This document shows positions 36,223-48,429 of a DNA stretch of 64,000 nucleotides, one piece after another; within the stretch, counting starts at the first letter, position 1; every line of letters begins with the position of its first letter. Origin of the DNA: Cadophora sp. MPI-SDFR-AT-0126 (Eukaryota > Ascomycota > Leotiomycetes > Helotiales > Ploettnerulaceae); assembly GCA_020747065.1 (NCBI GenBank), contig JAGMVK010000004.1, forward strand, positions 3,100,001-3,164,000. Reading direction: 5' to 3'. Under the pieces are notes generated by a model. That model was not told where the DNA came from. It saw nothing but the letters and a program-made list of their open reading frames with translations, and made no database searches. Made by a program: the position numbers and the translations under genes.

Positions 36223-37491
36223 ATGATGGCACTTTTCCGCTCCCCGAGAGCCTCTATAGGCATTTCAACTCGCCAGATCGTCAGGGTCACATGGCAAAGA
36301 CGCTGGCAAGGCTCTCAGGCAGCTCAGACATTTGAGAAACGGCAGATCCGTGATCAGGAAGACGAAACAGAGCAAGTCATTTCACTACTACAAAGTAATG
36401 AAACTGAGTGGAATAATCCTGGATCGGCACAATTCGACTTCCGAAGTAATACTTGAACTGTCTCATAAAACATTATCCATGCTAACTTGCGTGCAGGCGA
36501 TGTGGTCACTAGACCGACGATGGCAATGCTGTTGGCCATTATGAAGACAACCTTACAAGATGACGTGTACAGAGAAGACTTCACGACATCTTCATTGGAG
36601 AACCATGTTGCGAGACTCGCTGGCCACGAAGCCGGCCTGTTCGTCCTCTCAGGAACGATGGCCAATCAGCTCGCATTGAGAACTCATCTGAACAATCCTC
36701 CAGAAAGTCTCATGTGCGATGCCCGATCGCACATTATCCACTGGGAAGCTGGCGGTCTTGCAAATACTGGAGCCATGATTCAGAGCGTGGCGCCACGAAA
36801 TGGGGAATTTCTAACCTTGGAGGATATCAAAGCGAAAGCAATTCTGACTGATGATGTGCACAAGAGTCCGACCACTGTCATCAGTCTGGAGAATACTATC
36901 TTCGGCTTGGTTCATCCACTGTCGGAAACTAGGAGGATAGCTGCGTGGGCGAGACAGAACGGCCTCAGGCTTCATCTTGATGGGGCGAGACTCTGGGAAG
37001 CTGTGGCCACTGGAGCTGGAAGCGTGAGAGACTATGGAGAATGCTTCCATAGTCTCTCTCTAGACTTCTCGAAGGGATTGGGAGCTCCAATGGGAGCAAT
37101 GATACTCGGGACTGAAAAATTCATCAATAGGGCAAGGAGGATCAGGAAGGGAATGGGTGGTGGAATGAGACAGTCTGGTGTCTTGAGCGCAGCTGCTTGG
37201 GCTGCCCTCGATAATTTTCACAAGCTCTCAGAATTGCATCGTCTTACTAAGACTGTAGCTGACATGTGGATCTCGAGAGGAGGGCGGCTGCGTAGGAGGA
37301 CAGAAACCAACCTCGTTTGGATAGATTTGACGGATGATGAAGAGTTTCGTCAAATAGGTCATAGATATGGGATCCAGGTCGATGGATGTAGAATTGTTCT
37401 GCATCACCAAATTAGTCATGAGGCTATTAATCGACTTAGGAAGGTGTTCGATACTGTTTTGGCTTCAGGAGCGGTCAGTAATATCAATTGA
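36223..37491 (+). CDS. threonine aldolase-like PLP enzyme
   Basis: A pyridoxal-phosphate fold-type I enzyme that splits L-threonine or allo-threonine into glycine and acetaldehyde. Exons 36223..36445 and 36497..37491 give 405 aa; the 51-nt intron interrupts the family's conserved DFRSD-V-TRPT segment exactly and restores it. Other signatures are the DDVYREDFTTSSLE loop, FVLSGTMANQLAL, HWEAGGLANTG, LHLDGARLWEA with the PLP-binding Asp, and Lys267 in DFSKGLGAPMG as the Schiff-base lysine. About 60 residues precede the usual family start; they are Arg-rich and amphipathic (SIGISTRQIVRVTWQRRW), suggesting a mitochondrial presequence. Low-specificity threonine aldolase is the best call; other beta-eliminating lyases of the same Pfam family are possible. 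Confidence 0.9.
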
Positions 37492-38349
37492 AGAAGCCTT
37501 GAGGTTTGTTTTGACGCAGGATAAACTTGTGGAATACAGCCCCTAAGAGTGTCAGGCAGAATATTGAAGCCTAGCTCCATCAAAATTCCCGTTGAATCAA
37601 TAGCAAAACCTGGAGACTGCTTGAAGATGCAACTCGAAATGGGGTCACTACCGCTGAGTCGTAGGGGCAATGTAAACAAACCTAGTTATTAGTAAGGGCT
37701 AATTATCTCCTTAAGCACTAATATGTAAGCTTTTAGGAGTCTTCTGCTATACCTAGCTACGCACGATTTTCAAACTGAGTTTTCAATATTATTAAGGTTG
37801 ATATTGGACATTCCCAATAATAATTGTCGAAGATGCGTGTCTTGTCAACCCCGCGTTTTTACCCCGACTTGCTCCTGATTTTGTTTTGAGTTTGATGCAG
37901 AGAAGGATTCGCGAACTCAGGGCTACTGGAGAGAACTTACTTGTACTGTATATTTTATACATTAGAGAACATTGCTTTCGCCCCATACTTTCATATCATA
38001 ATCGTAGTCCTACCTTTGTGCTGTGCTGTGCTGTGTCCCTTATCGTGACCGTCGCTTACACACGGAGGAAGATCATCAGACGGCATGGCATTTCCTTGGA
38101 ACAACAACATCTCGATCTCGCTTCAGGGGTTTTGCCTTAGCATGCAACGTCATCGCATTTGTGTCGACACGAGACGCGATAAGCATCTTACGGAGTCAGT
38201 AAGTATCCCCTCACTCCCTTCCCCTCTTTGTTATACTTCCTACTTCTTAGCTTCTCTAACTAAACCATACAATCTAAACAAACAAAATTTCACGATCCCA
38301 AATTTAAATCTACTTAGTTCACTGCACGTACACTAGCAAATTCACCATC
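37492..38349. other. intergenic, nothing recognised
   Basis: 860 bp between plus-strand genes. A (TGTGC)n-like run, gtgctgtgctgtgctgtg, sits at about 38018-38035. The last 120 bp before 38350 are CT- and A-rich like a 5' UTR. No gene found. Confidence 0.45.
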
Positions 38350-38754
38350 ATGTTCAACCAAGCCTTCACCATCCTCCTCCAGCTCTCCCTCCTGTCCCTC
38401 GTCGCGGCAGAGGAATCTCTCACCGCGACCAGCCACGGCAACGCATGGAAATACGGAAGTGGAGGTGGTATCGTGGGATTGATTGTCTTGGTGCTCGATG
38501 TCATTGCGTTCAGTAAGTCTTTACCCCATCCTTCGCTACCCTACCTTACTCTCTCTCTTGTGTCTTTGTCGTCATTTGTTAGCGAATACCGAAGCTGATA
38601 CCCCGAAGTCGAGATCCTGAAGTCCGGCCGTCCACCGCTGAACAAGCTCTTGTGGTGTCTCCTCGTCTTCCTCTTCCCGATTGTGGGATTGATCATTTAC
38701 TTCTTCTTTGGGCGGGCGGCTTCGGGTGGTGCGGCGTATGAACCGATCGCATAG
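38350..38754 (+). CDS. small PLDc_N-domain membrane protein
   Basis: A 102-aa protein in two exons, 38350..38512 and 38609..38754 (96-nt intron). It has a signal-type N terminus (FTILLQLSLLSLVAAEE), one membrane segment (GGIVGLIVLVLDVIAF), a short basic loop (EILKSGRPPLNKLLW) and a second membrane segment (LLVFLFPIVGLIIYFFFG). The loop plus second segment match the PLDc_N domain, the two-helix membrane anchor found at the N terminus of cardiolipin synthases and alone in small bacterial proteins. No phospholipase HKD motif is present, so it is not an enzyme by itself. Splicing through the weak CCGAAG acceptor is required to bring the two helices into frame and supports this model. Confidence 0.82.
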
Positions 38755-39136
38755 ATAGGGTGAAAATAAGCTGAGGTGGGGGACGATGTCGGGTTTGGCG
38801 GAGAGGGATGAGCTTGGGGGAGGGGATGATATACACAAGCGAGAGGAAATGCATAAAGCAAGCTGATGGAGGAAGTTGAGTGTGACTGAGTGCAGGTCGC
38901 TCGATGAGGTTCATGATTTTCACGAAGCTGGCTCATGCGGGATATTTCATAGGGAAAGGCGCTTCGTCTTCAATTTGCATGCTCCTTCCTTGATTATAAT
39001 GAGGACTATACATGAAAAACCTCCTCTACAATTATTATCCTGCAGAATCATGTTCGGCTTGTCTCATAGTTCCATGAATCCTTCGCCAACCTCTCCCGTA
39101 TCTTCACTGATCAGTCCACCTCCAATCACCCCACCC
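38755..39136. other. short convergent intergenic region
   Basis: 382 bp between the 3' ends of the PLDc_N gene and the zinc-cluster regulator. The plus ORF starting at 38876 runs antisense through the regulator's last exon and is a shadow. Confidence 0.5.
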
Positions 39137-41766
39137 CTACTGAGGCACCCCACCAAACCCACCACCAAAATCCATAAACAGATCCTGAAAATCAAACGGT
39201 ATCCAACAAAACGTCAACCCCGGGAAATTCCACTCCAGAATAAACTCCTTCGGCACATAACTCTGGAAGTCCATCTCAGCATCCTCCGCCGCGGCGCCAT
39301 CCTGAACCCCATCACCACCACCACTCGCCCCGCCATCCCCCCCGTTCAAAGCCTTTTCGCACTTCTCAACACTCAAACAGAGGATACGGAAGTATATGTT
39401 GCTGGATCCTCGAACTTTGGAGAGGTGCGCGAGGAGCGTTTTGGCGTCGGATATTAGGATCGACATGTCGGTTGAGGAGGAGGGGAGGAGACGCGCGAGC
39501 TTGAGGAGGAGCAGGACGGAGAATGCGCATTTTGCTGTGGTTGGGGGGGTCAGTATGTCAGTACTGCTATGTCACAGGTGGAAATGCAGTGGGGAGACTT
39601 ACCCCAGACGAAATCCATTCCGTAGCGGAATGTTGCGATGTATAGCTCCGGATTGGAAAGGATGATTGATAGATGTCGCTGTGCGCTGACCTTTGCTAGG
39701 CGGATGAGATTTTGCTGGGAGTCGGACATGATTCTGGTGATAGTCAGTCTTGCTATGCTCTTAGTATTGTCGAATGTCGGACTTACGCAACGTTCTCGAT
39801 TCCCATTCCTTGCAGTGCTTGACATATCATGGTCATTTCGGACCAATCTCTTTGAATCTTCAGGTTGATTTCAAGGCCCGCTTTCTCTTCATCTTTCTCA
39901 ATGTGGGATTCTTTTTCGCGCATGCTTGTCAGTCTTCCGTTTGATGAGTCGCTCACAGTCGCTGCTGTAGTACATACCAACGAGATTAGTCCAGTCACTA
40001 CAGATATTAGCTTTCTGGCTAGAGAAATCTTTCTATTGTGGAGAGAGAGTACCTCAACCAAACACTCAAATCAATCCTAGTATCTTGGACAATCTCGTTC
40101 ACCTCTTCATCATTCAACGAACCTTCATTTCCCATTCTGGGACCAAGACGCTGCTGCGCGAGCGCTGCACCTGTCAACATACGCAACAAGCGAAGGCCCA
40201 GTCACATACCTCGAATAGCGTTCAACTATGCTTCAGTCAGTACAACACATTCCATTTGGACCGGCAACCATACCTCGACTTGAGCCAAAAGTCTGAAATC
40301 CAGCATAGTCCTGCTGGGATGTCCAAGCAGAACTCGACATCTTCTCATGCCATCCACGGCCTTCACACCAGGACGTTTACCACAATCTAAACTCAATCTT
40401 GGTCTCATTAGTGATTTAGCATATGACCTCCATTTCGCAAACTTACATATGCTCCAACACAAACGTCCCAAACCACACCCTCGCCTCCCTCATCAACTTC
40501 ACCTCCTCCTCTCCATCACTCGTCTCAGCCTGCAATATCAGACTCGACAATTTGTTGAACGCCGCTGGTAAATCCAGGTCCAGAGCTATCCGGGTCGCCA
40601 TGCTCGTCAACAGCCACCCTTTCTCGGAATAGCATGCGTTGATGAGCAATGCCTGGACAGTCTCGATGGTCTTGGGGACAGCTCCTAACATGACCTCGCA
40701 GATTGGGGATTTAGTTGAGTTGGAGAGGATTTGGTATTGGTCGGATCCCGGCCCTAGATGGTCAGTATGAGATAGTAACGTTTTTGGTGGAGAGTGGAAA
40801 CTCACCATGCTCAGCACGACAGCCTACCGCGCAGATCGCGTCGAATAGCATGGCGCTTCTCTGCCTCACGCTGTCAAATGTATCATAACTTGGATCGAAG
40901 ACGGGAACATATCTATCCTGCCAATCCGTTAGCTAGTACCGTGATTCGAACACGTCTTACAACTTACACATCCTTGGAAGAAGGTCTGGAAATACAAAAA
41001 TGCATCAGCCATACTGACCATTCCCTTGCTGACCACATCAGAAGTAGGCTCCACGGTTAATTCAAAATCTCTCCTCTTCCGCTTCAAGTTCGCGCTCGAC
41101 TGCGCTGCTGCATATCCGCTACGATCTTGAAGTGATTGTTGAGCGAAATCAGCCGGTTGCATAACATGCGCTTGATTTGTCGAAGCCATTGAAGCAGGAC
41201 TCCCAGTATTTGTAAATTGTATCTGACCCTGGTTATACAGGGACGAAACTGGAGGTGACATGGACAATCCATTCGGGATTTGTTGCTGCTGTTGCTGCTG
41301 TAACTGGAGTAAAGTGACTGCTGTGGAAGTATCAGGGGCCGAGTTCCGGAGAGCTGCAAGCTCTTCTTCAAGTCTGGCGAGCTTCCTGCATCGCAACAAG
41401 TGTCAATAAATTTCGAATATCAAAGATGTGTCAGGAGTGATCCGGAACTTACTCAAGAAGAGCGTCATCAGCGGTCTTCACATAATCACACCACGCGTTG
41501 GCTTTTCTGCACCTCGTGCACGGCTTTCCGCCGTCACATCTCAACTTCAGGATGGAGCACTTAGAACGAGTTTCACCTGAATGACAGCAACAAGCCCAAT
41601 AAACATACTTACTTTGGAGTTTCTACATGCCGTACAAGCCTTCTAGAGCCCCGGGAGCGAGATTAGTAAACGGTCCATTCTTCTGAGTCCACTAAAGTTA
41701 AGAATGCAGTCCTGCACTCACCAGAACTCGCCGCTTTTTCGGCTCGGGCACTGCTTCTGTCTCCAT
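39137..41766 (-). CDS. Zn2Cys6 transcription factor
   Basis: A nuclear DNA-binding regulator of 642 aa (by my model) spread over 13 exons: 41766..41722, 41642..41613, 41544..41453, 41385..40968, 40917..40806, 40753..40447, 40397..40274, 40225..40210, 40164..40053, 39997..39978, 39910..39787, 39733..39603 and 39534..39137. The binuclear zinc cluster has Cys18, 21, 28, 34, 37 and 44 in CX2CX6CX5CX2CX6C spacing, preceded by the basic KKRR. A coiled-coil dimerisation helix (LARLEEELAAL) and a polyglutamine run follow. From about residue 180 comes the fungal-specific middle homology region (FQTFFQGCDRYVPVFDP, CYSEKGWLLTSMATRIALDL, EARVWFGTFVLEHI). Pathway unknown. Two small exons (16 and 20 nt) are supported only by frame; the eighth intron has two in-frame acceptors 6 nt apart. 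Confidence 0.88.
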
Positions 41767-42319
41767 CGTGATAGGAGCTCCCTAAGTTGATTTTATATCT
41801 TCATACCTTGACTGCCGATCAGTAGACGGGTAAGGTTTGATGATGTATGGAGGAGCCGTCAAACTGAACCTTTCCGAACCAGCAAAAGCCGTCAGAAAGC
41901 GGGGTGCGGAGTGTGGGGTTGGCCAAGCTCCCAGGTCAGGCCTTGTTGACCGACCTAAGCATCTAGCCGAGATTTCTTGAGGACCATCATTTCTGAACCT
42001 GTATTCAGGGAATATAGCTCTTAGATTCTCCTGATATACCTGAAAGTATTCGGGGATATATGCACTGCAAGAATAGAAGTCGTTTTGTACAATTAATATT
42101 CCTGTTCCACCTGCCCCAAACGAAAGGTTCGGGTGAGTGACCCATAGACGGAGTTCTAAACTACAAGCTTTCTCTCTCTCATCTTCATGATATCAAAGAT
42201 GGCAGTCTTACTAATCCCCAGCAATGCAGCGCTGCACATTCCATCCTATACCAGGCATGCCATGCAAATACCGTTTCAAAATTACAATAGAGAAAAGGAG
42301 TTGGGTCGGGTATTTCCCC
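41767..42319. other. intergenic between tandem minus genes
   Basis: 550 bp between the striatin stop and the regulator start. It must hold the regulator promoter; no TATA box of good position or other element was recognised. Confidence 0.45.
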
Positions 42320-44945
42320 TCATCTCGCAAAAACCTTCACAACACCGTCGCCACCTGCACTAACCACCCATCTTCCATCCTTGCTCCAGCAGACCGAACA
42401 AACGCCTTCCCCTCGCATGAGTCGATGGCTTGTCATTTCCTGGATGCAACTTCTCTTCTCCAAACTCCAAAATCTCAGGCTCGCGTCATGGCCAGCGGAG
42501 ACCAATTCTCGTCCATCAGGAGACAGCGACAACGAGGATATAGCAGCTGGATGTGCCAGCATGTTATATGTGCATTGGCCTTGGACAGCATCAGAAATCG
42601 AGCTTGAAAGAGCGTCGGGAGTACTTACCGCTGTTTGCGTCATAAAACCTGATAAATCGATCCTCATGACCGGAAATGATGGTGCCTTCAACTCCGCCAC
42701 TTGACCCCGTAGCTCCTCCAACGACGCCCTCATCTTCTGACAGACCACGACTGGAGTCAAAGGTCAACGAGCTTTCTAGTCCATTAGTCGTTGCGACGAT
42801 GGCGTTTACACCTGTGGCAACGGTATGGTCAAAGGTCTCGAGACTAGCCATAGAAGCAACCTCTTCTCCAGTGCGGGTGTCGTAAACAAGAACGGCTGCA
42901 TCGGAATACGAAACAGCAAATGTATCACCAGACGTTGACAGTGGGGTAATACAAGTTGGAGATGCTTGGCTGTTCGCTCGTGAGATTGAATGTATCAAAG
43001 TGTAATGGAACGGCGAGTTGGAAGCAACACTCGGTTGTGGGGAAGACGGGAATGCGGATCCAGAAGACATAGAATTTCCTCTCACCCGACCTCCTCTTCT
43101 CCCGCTTCCTGTCTGGCCTGGGGGCGACATCAGCTGTGGTGGTGCACTGACAGACCAGACTTTCACTGTTCCATCTGCACTGCCTGATGCCAGAATGATG
43201 CGATCAGGGCCTCCGAAAGAATTCGTAGGTCCGAAAACAGCACCAGTCGTTCCTGGTAGTACACAGACGGTCCAAACTGCATCGGTATGGCCATCGAGAG
43301 TTGCCTTCGGATCGACTCGTCCACGTTCCCAAACTCTTACAGTCGCGTCTTGTCCACCAGAGAATATCCAGCCATCGCCCTGTGCTCTCCCACCACTGGA
43401 GAAATTCTGTGATGGTGACCAAGCAGTAAGACTCATTACGGCGCCAGTGTGACCTCGGTGTGTGAAGTAGCTTTGGATATCCAGGTCATTTGCTGTGTGG
43501 TGCATTCCTCCTTGGTTCTCGTATCGAGCAGGTATAATCCATCGCTTTATTGTCCCATCGTCTCCTGCTGTGCAGATCTCTGGCTCTCCAGGGCTTCCGC
43601 CTCCAGTGAAAATGACCGACCGAACAGCATCCAAATGTCCTCTCAGTCCAAATCTGACTTTAAAACTACCACCATCTAACTTCTGCGCTGTATTCAAGGA
43701 CAATTCGTGATCTGTACTCTTGCGCCGTGACATTGACCCTTTCCTTCGATGCGATCCTGGGCCGCGATTTGGAGACTTCGGCTCTTGAGCGATTGGGAAC
43801 AAATCGGTATCTGGACGCTGTGGTGATGGTTTTGGTTCGGGTTCGGGGAACTGCGCTGCTTCATTGAAATCCCAACCATCTGCTTCTGTTGGTGGCTCCT
43901 TTTCGACCTCTTCAACATTGACCTCCCTTCCGTATGAATCGAAGCTGTGGTTCACCTTGGTAGCTTGTTCCTGCGTAGGTTGCTCCGGCAGCTGGACAGT
44001 AGACGACCATTCCTGAGACGAATTTGTAGGTAATGGCTGTTGATCTGCGAGAGATCGAGAGACGGGAATTTCTTGAGTTCTGATTGGCAGATTCGAGGTT
44101 GGAACAGGAGGCGGGTGGTGATTGGGGGTTGGTGATGGCCTCGATAAACTTGACTCCCGCATATTTTTCTGCCTTGCCTGCTGCTGATATATCTCCTCTA
44201 AACTTTGTTGCCCTTGGCCAGGACCATAAGAGGGTTGCAGAAGTATTTCTTCGGGAGGTGGGGGTTCTCGGGGTGGTAGAGGATTCGATGGTGAGACCAT
44301 GAGGTAGGTCAGCTCCCCTTGTGTCTTGTCCATGAAATTCTTCAAGTTGCCGCGATCTGGATCCTCATCTCCTTTCTCTCCCCGCCCCTCAATGTCAAGA
44401 AATGAATTATGAGGCTTGTCTTGAGCTGCTGTAAGCGGTCAGTAAATAATAAATGACTTCCCACATGGCCGGAAAAACATACGACGTTCTTTCTTCACCG
44501 CAAGATTCTCCTTCTCTTTGCCGTTGGGAGAGTCTTTGGCCTGTCCATCACCCCCTACTTTGAGAGCTTTGACTTGAGCATCCCGATCTTTCAAAGCCTT
44601 CTCCAGCATGTTGATGTATTTCTTCAAGCTCTTATTGCTGGCATCACTCTTCCGCGTGCTGCCCTCCAACCTTGCGATTCGCCCTTTCATCTCCTGTCTC
44701 TCGATCTCCCAACTATTGCGATCTCGCTCGTGCCTGTGCCATTCGGTTTGGAGGAAGCGCATGACACCTGTTCGCGGCTCGGATTAGCATTCCCTTCAAT
44801 CCATAATCCTGCGAGAAGATTCCCACGTACCCTGCAAAGTGTATTCTGTTCCCTGTGGCTGGTTCACTTGTTGAGAACCATCGCCGCCTCCATTGCCTCC
44901 TCCATTTGAGCCCGCCCCCATCCCCGAGAGGGACTGCCAGGCCAT
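42320..44945 (-). CDS. pro11: striatin, STRIPAK scaffold
   Basis: The B-type regulatory scaffold of the striatin-interacting phosphatase and kinase complex, needed in fungi for hyphal fusion and fruiting-body development (PRO11 in Sordaria, HAM-3 in Neurospora). Exons 44945..44831, 44767..44483, 44428..42629 and 42579..42320 give 819 aa. A Gly/Asn/Ser-rich start is followed by the striatin N-terminal domain: [20 protein letters not shown], the long coiled coil ([33 protein letters not shown]), then a disordered Pro/Gln/Glu-rich middle. From about residue 390 WD40 repeats form the C-terminal propeller, beginning [15 protein letters not shown] and ending DGVVKVFAR. The intron positions and both ends are consistent with a complete gene. 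Confidence 0.96.
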
Positions 44946-47655
44946 GGTAGCCTTCCCACGCAGGAGAGAAATGTGAAGAGCCCCAAGCTAGAGTGAAACT
45001 TTCGCACAAGCTCACGCTCTGTTGGCGCTGCTGTCGATGATGCTCGCGGGCATCTGTTGTCGTCGGCGCAAGCTGGCCCCTGAGCTGGTTGATTGTTGGC
45101 TCGCTGTCAATTGGTCATGGCAGCAGGGCGTCTGACGGCAGAAGATTGGGAAGCGAAGGGTCGTACAGCTGGAGCAATATTTCCCTGTGTTGGGCGAAAG
45201 TCGTGGACGTGGTAATCGCGTTTTCTGATCACTGGCAGTTCAGCAATGTTCTTCGCGTCAAGTCTACGAATTGTCTGGTCTTGCTCGGAGCTGTTGGTGC
45301 CTCGAATATTTCAGGCACAAATATGGCCGCTTTAGCAATATCTGTCGCTGCCCTAAGCCTCATGGATGCCAACGAGCATGATTGACAATCTGTTTCGAAG
45401 GTCTTTATTCGAGATTTAAATTCCATTGTGTGCTCTACAAGACTGCTAATCATCTTGAAGTGTGTATTGGCTGTTCTTCAATATTTAATATTGATTTCAA
45501 GGCGAGTATGCCAAGGTGAACTGTGGACGCCAGTAGAAGACCCAGGTATCTTGCCACGACTGATGGGATTAATGATTATTGCCCCAGCATCTTCGTAACA
45601 ATGTACATTATGTACATGACGAATATCAGAAACTAAGCGCTGATTACAGACGAAGACTCAAAGGTTGTCGTGCGGTTAAGAATCGGACGCCACAATATGG
45701 ATATATTGGCTAGAACGAATCTGGCTTAGGGTTGCTAAATTGTAACGCTAAGAATGTGGCAGCAGGCCAGATATGGTCTCAACTGCACTGAAGACGGAAG
45801 CCGAGAACTCAACGTTTTCATTGTCGCTTGTTTAAATCAGTACAACGGACAGCTTAGATACTCACGATAAATGAGTCCCAGTCTAATGCCGATTGCCAAG
45901 TTGCTGAAATCGTCTCAGCATAATGTTTCCCGACCAGCCGTGTGTACCTTGCCCCCGCGGAGCCGTCGATCCTCTTCTGTCAGGTCAAGCGACCAAGGAC
46001 AAAATAAAGGAGGCTGCAACGTTTTGTTTTCGCAGTTTGCCTTTCACATTTGCACCTGACACGTTCTCTAATCGTCCACGAGGAGCTCATGTGATGTTTG
46101 GAGCCCAAGTCTTCCTGAAGTAGCGGTCAGCTCGCCTCGTTTTGCCTCCAAAGATACGAAGTATTGCAGCTTGGAACACAGCATCTTGAGTCCATGATTT
46201 GACTTCAAATTCTGGGGCGCATATTTGATCCCATCTCAGATTACTTGAGCCACATACCTACCAGATCGAAGCCATTCGTGTTTTTACATGCTTTACTTCG
46301 CCCTTTGCGTCGATATGCAACAAGCTCATTAGTTTTTGATGGCCCATGATGGTAGCAGCGCTTAGTTTTCTTCTCTGCCATAGGGCAGACTCTATGGTAG
46401 CAAACACCAAATGGTCTCATTCTCAGTGGGTTTTCCGGTGCATTTTATGGCACCAGCATGTTCTTGGATCATTGTCAGTCCATATGTACGTCCTAGCTCT
46501 TTGCAGTTTGGCGTGAATCCCGATATACAGCAGCAATCACAGCGTCTGGAACTGGTACCGACTTCAGATGACGATGGGGAAAGGGTTATCACTATCTTCT
46601 CCGACATCGTATGCAGTCGCTTATCTATTACGGCTGGTTGGGGCTTCTATTAGGCGTTTGTTGGGTCACAGACTAATATGGAGATGCCGTCCTTCTTCCG
46701 CGGAGCATATAATGGGTCATCGGGCTTGATCATTGTTACTTCCGATCTTTCCATCAACGCCCAGTGCACAAAGGTCTCGTTGCTCAATCACCCTGGTCCT
46801 GTCTTGGCCCTACCATCATCATGCTCGGCCTGACTCTTGTGGGGAGCACATCTATGGATACTAAGATGCCCCTGAACGAGCCTTCACCATGTCACCGAAT
46901 GATTTGTTGTTGCTGGGACGCATGTCTCTTGCTGTATATGCAGGCTTGACTATTGAAGTTCCAGAACGAGCTCAGGTCATCGGCGGTTCCGCAATGCGGA
47001 GCCTCGAAAGAATTATCCTAAAGAATTATCCTACTCAGAGGATTCCCTTGACTACTCCCCACAAAATTTTCCTCCCGATTCTATTTGCCTAGATCTTCGG
47101 CTTCTGACTATGGGAACTCGGCGGGTCGCCACGAGTAAAATGGCCGCCAACGCAATGCAAAAACCTCGGCTCCTAGATCGGCAAGGCAAACACCCTCATG
47201 ACCCCTTCAACATGCAAATACTCACCGAAACGTACATCAGCGCCCTAATTTGTATTGTGTTTCCCAGACTCTGCCTTACATCCTCGGAGGTCGTCCCCGG
47301 AGGAGGGTATGAAACCACTCATTTTCAAATTATATTGTCGTGGGAGGTTACCCAGAAGATACTGACCGCTCGGCTTAGCCTTCTCGGACCTCCTTTGATC
47401 TTTTTTTCTCTTCACTTCGCCATGCACGACTCGCTGCTACCCGTGGTACTTGTATCACAAGTTGAGCGGTTGCCAGCGCGTGCGTGAACTTCAGGAGTGT
47501 ATCTTAGCGGAACCCATGATCCAATCAAAGAAATTTGTTGCACAACCCGACCAGGCAGAGGAAGATATAGACTCGCTATTCTGCTCACCGCAGACCTTTC
47601 CACGTCTGCCAGTCAAGAAAAATCCCACGCATAGATTTCACCTTTCAACTTCAAG
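44946..47655. other. 2.7-kb region without a supported gene
   Basis: Upstream of striatin on one side and of the His/RS-rich gene on the other. Several 60-80-codon plus-strand frames (45089..45385, 46411..46653, 46764..47092) do not link into a convincing spliced gene and match no family I know. The last 100 bp before 47656 resemble a 5' UTR. A decayed gene near 46.4-47.1 kb cannot be excluded. Confidence 0.4.
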
Positions 47656-48429
47656 ATGAGGAACGCTCAGAACCTTCAGCTAGCCCAACTACAATCTTTC
47701 ACGCCAATGGCGCCTAATATACTTCAGCTTGCACAGTTACAGCAACCACTTCGATCTCAACAAATGGGTGCCTTCATTCCTCCATTCACGCCATCGGTTC
47801 TACCGAACCCAATGATGGCCGGCGGTCTTACACCTGCTGCAATGTACCAAAACATCGCCTATCCAAACATGTTCGCTCAACCGCATTGCCATCATCACCA
47901 ACCACCACCCTGTCATCATCACGATTTCGATCACCACAACACCTGCCGTGGTAGGCGTGGATGCTCGGGATCACACAGTCACTCGAGTCTTGACTCTCCT
48001 TTCAATCGTTGTTCTCGATCAGGATCCCGCTCGGGGTCCCGTTCACACAGTCGATATCGAAGTCGAAGTCGAAGTCGAAGCCGATCCCGATCCCGATCTC
48101 CCTCTTTCCGCTCCCGCCACGTTCAGATCATCCAAAATGGCAGTCGCAGCTTCCCGTTCTACTCGACCTCTGGCAGTAGTCTCTACATCCCATTACAAAA
48201 CAGAACATACCGTCGTCGGGGCCCGAGGTCATCTATCATCAAGATATCATTGTCGGCATCGATCAACGACATTTGGCAATGCTTCGATAGTCTTGTTGGG
48301 AGGGGAAATTATAGTGCGAGAATTTACACGACAGATGGACGCTCCGTTCCACTCGATGAAGTATCAAGTGTGGGCGAACTCGGAGCTTATCAACATACCA
48401 TTGACAGTTTCATTCTGGTTGATCGATAA
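47656..48429 (+). CDS. His/RS-rich protein, possible doublecortin-like tail
   Basis: An intronless 257-aa protein I cannot name. Residues 1-75 are Gln/Pro/Met/Ala-rich and disordered. Residues 77-94 form a His/Cys cluster (HCHHHQPPPCHHHDFDHH) that could bind metal. Residues 119-150 are an Arg-Ser dipeptide tract like the RS domains of splicing factors, encoded by near-perfect hexamer repeats. Residues 191-257 look like a compact alpha/beta domain; RIYTTDGRSVPLDEVSSVGEL matches the shape of the doublecortin and ubiquitin-like fold (strand, DG turn, Leu-Asp-Glu). That match is by eye and weak. No RNA-recognition motif is present, so it is not a classical SR protein. A 172-codon frame overlaps on the same strand, but codon composition favours this frame. 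Confidence 0.6.
   Translation: MRNAQNLQLAQLQSFTPMAPNILQLAQLQQPLRSQQMGAFIPPFTPSVLPNPMMAGGLTPAAMYQNIAYPNMFAQPHCHHHQPPPCHHHDFDHHNTCRGRRGCSGSHSHSSLDSPFNRCSRSGSRSGSRSHSRYRSRSRSRSRSRSRSPSFRSRHVQIIQNGSRSFPFYSTSGSSLYIPLQNRTYRRRGPRSSIIKISLSASINDIWQCFDSLVGRGNYSARIYTTDGRSVPLDEVSSVGELGAYQHTIDSFILVDR
48051..48099 (+). repeat. hexamer repeats encoding the RS tract
   Basis: Direct hexamers CGAAGT (about four in a row) run into CGATCC (about three), producing Arg-Ser dipeptides in the 47656 gene. The perfect copies suggest replication slippage and likely length variation between strains. Confidence 0.8.

Noticed and set aside
38876..39457. 193-codon plus ORF
   Set aside because: Antisense to the last exon of the zinc-cluster regulator; Pro/Thr/Ile-rich translation typical of a shadow frame.
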